Positions 63,382 to 64,000 of a DNA stretch of 64,000 nucleotides are shown here, piece by piece. The notes beneath the pieces are model-generated. The model saw only the letters and a program-made list of their open reading frames with translations. It searched no databases and had not been told where the DNA came from. The position numbers were made by a program, and so were the translations under genes. Position 1 is the first letter of the stretch. Each line of letters starts with the position of its first letter. Source of the stretch: Eledone cirrhosa (Eukaryota > Mollusca > Cephalopoda > Octopoda > Eledonidae); assembly GCA_964016885.1 (NCBI GenBank), contig OZ024743.1, positions 183,226,990-183,290,989 of the forward strand, in the 5' to 3' direction.

Positions 63382-64000
63382 TTATAAATCCTCCTGGAGA
63401 GTGCTTGTCCGATGTCTTTGGGGAATTTTTGTTTTAGTGTCCGTTTTCTGTTTGATGCGAGTGATTTGTATGTGTGGAGGTGGTGTGAACTTTTGGGGTG
63501 TTGTGTAGTCTTTTTCTGTGATGCTGGTGTTGTGTTGGATGTAGTGTAATAATTGGTTGTTCAAATTTAATGCTATGTAGTGTGTATCATTTTGGTTGTT
63601 TTGTTTTGTTTGCGTTTGTTGTGGGTTTGTTTCTGTTTCGCTTTTTGGTGACTTCTGTGGTGTTGGTGATGGTGGTGTTGGGGTTAATGGTGGTGATGGT
63701 GTTGCTGTTTGTGGTGATGGGATTGGTGATGCTGGTGTGGATGGTGGCATAGCTGTCCTAACTTTTTTGTTTGATAGTTTATTTGTTTCCCTCTGTATTT
63801 TGTTTTTGGAAGGGGAAGGAAGAGGATTTTTTCTTTTTTCCTGATACAGTTTCCGACTCCTCGTCGTCACAATCTGTCTCCAGTTGCGATAGGTCGGGGA
63901 GTGGAAAATCCTCCACAGGCGTTGGTTTTGGTTGTGGTGTGGTGGATGGTGGAGGCGCTGGTGCTAGTTCTGGCGCAGTGGGTGGTGGTGGTGTTGATTT
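63382..64000 (-). pseudogene. Tx1-like ORF1-type C-terminal region (partial)
   Basis: The minus-strand frame, continuing from outside the window, is rich in Pro, Thr, Ser and Lys: PPPPTAPELAPAPPPSTTP, then an acidic ETDCDDEESETVS segment, a break near 63840-63870, a basic RSRKLYQEKRKN region and TPTPPSPTPQKSPKSETE, ending TSTLQEDL at 63382. No folded domain was recognised. Position upstream of ORF2 sequence suggests ORF1, but an N-terminal extension of ORF2 cannot be excluded. Confidence 0.5.

Larger units (their letters stand above)
61108..64000 (-). mobile_element. Tx1-like retrotransposon, internally deleted, running off the window
   Basis: The minus-strand element has a 3' UTR with aatgttttctttattaacca at its end (61125) and the ORF2 C-terminal region at 61400-62660. 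A deletion joint follows at about 62665. Upstream of it lie the endonuclease C-terminal half (about 62950-63290) and an ORF1-like Pro/Thr-rich tail (63382 to beyond 64000). The related fragment at 36252-37308 matches the C-terminal part. Confidence 0.78.

Overview
This window is animal nuclear DNA, very probably from a cephalopod and most likely an octopus. The evidence is several dispersed tRNA-derived SINEs of the kind known from cephalopods (box B gttcaaatccc, followed by a conserved body ending in ggccttgtgcctaaagtagaaac), many copies of an RTE-like retrotransposon whose 3' end is a (TGA)n tail, abundant (TA)n, (CA)n and (CATA)n microsatellites, and the absence of any bacterial gene organisation. 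Nearly everything that can be recognised is mobile or tandemly repeated DNA. The only candidate host coding sequence is a possible first exon at 59893-60246. No rRNA gene, true tRNA gene or CRISPR array was seen.

Layout: 1-4350 holds a 5'-cut RTE-like copy, a 49-bp minisatellite grown from the RTE 3' region, another RTE 3' end, a CR1 tail and a SINE. 4350-8525 is AT-rich with SINE pieces and small foldbacks. 8525-10043 is an almost perfect 754-bp-arm inverted repeat. 10070-16490 has a broken mariner-like transposase, a chimeric SINE, and two convergent copies of a PHD/RT/REL-like retroelement. 16490-21475 has RTE fragments, a hAT-type MITE and a long RTE pseudogene. 21490-25145 has a foldback and a 5'-truncated CR1 copy. 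25253-27505 is a 60-bp minisatellite, followed by a 40-bp minisatellite at 28025. 30880-32690 has foldback elements. 32740-34140 is an RTE copy. 35844-37308 has a hAT MITE with a SINE nested in it and a Tx1-like fragment. 37590-41125 is a complete RTE-like element with an intact ORF. 41207-48075 is a nest of foldbacks and RTE copies. 48084-52440 is a nearly complete two-ORF CR1-like element. 53190-55250 is a broken RTE copy split by a SINE. 59030-59727 resembles a solo LTR. 60655-64000 has an RTE-type 3' fragment, a SINE and a deleted Tx1-like element that runs out of the window.

How the parts work together: the long elements (RTE-like, CR1-like, the REL-like family, Tx1-like) encode endonuclease and reverse transcriptase for target-primed reverse transcription. 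The SINEs encode nothing and carry tRNA-like pol III promoters. One SINE family ends in the same roughly 43 nt as the RTE copy at 19286-21475, which suggests that it borrows that lineage's enzyme. Nested insertions with target-site duplications give a partial order of events. The RTE copy at 37655-40768 is the only one with an undamaged reading frame. Three unrelated retroelement lineages here carry PHD-like cysteine/histidine clusters.
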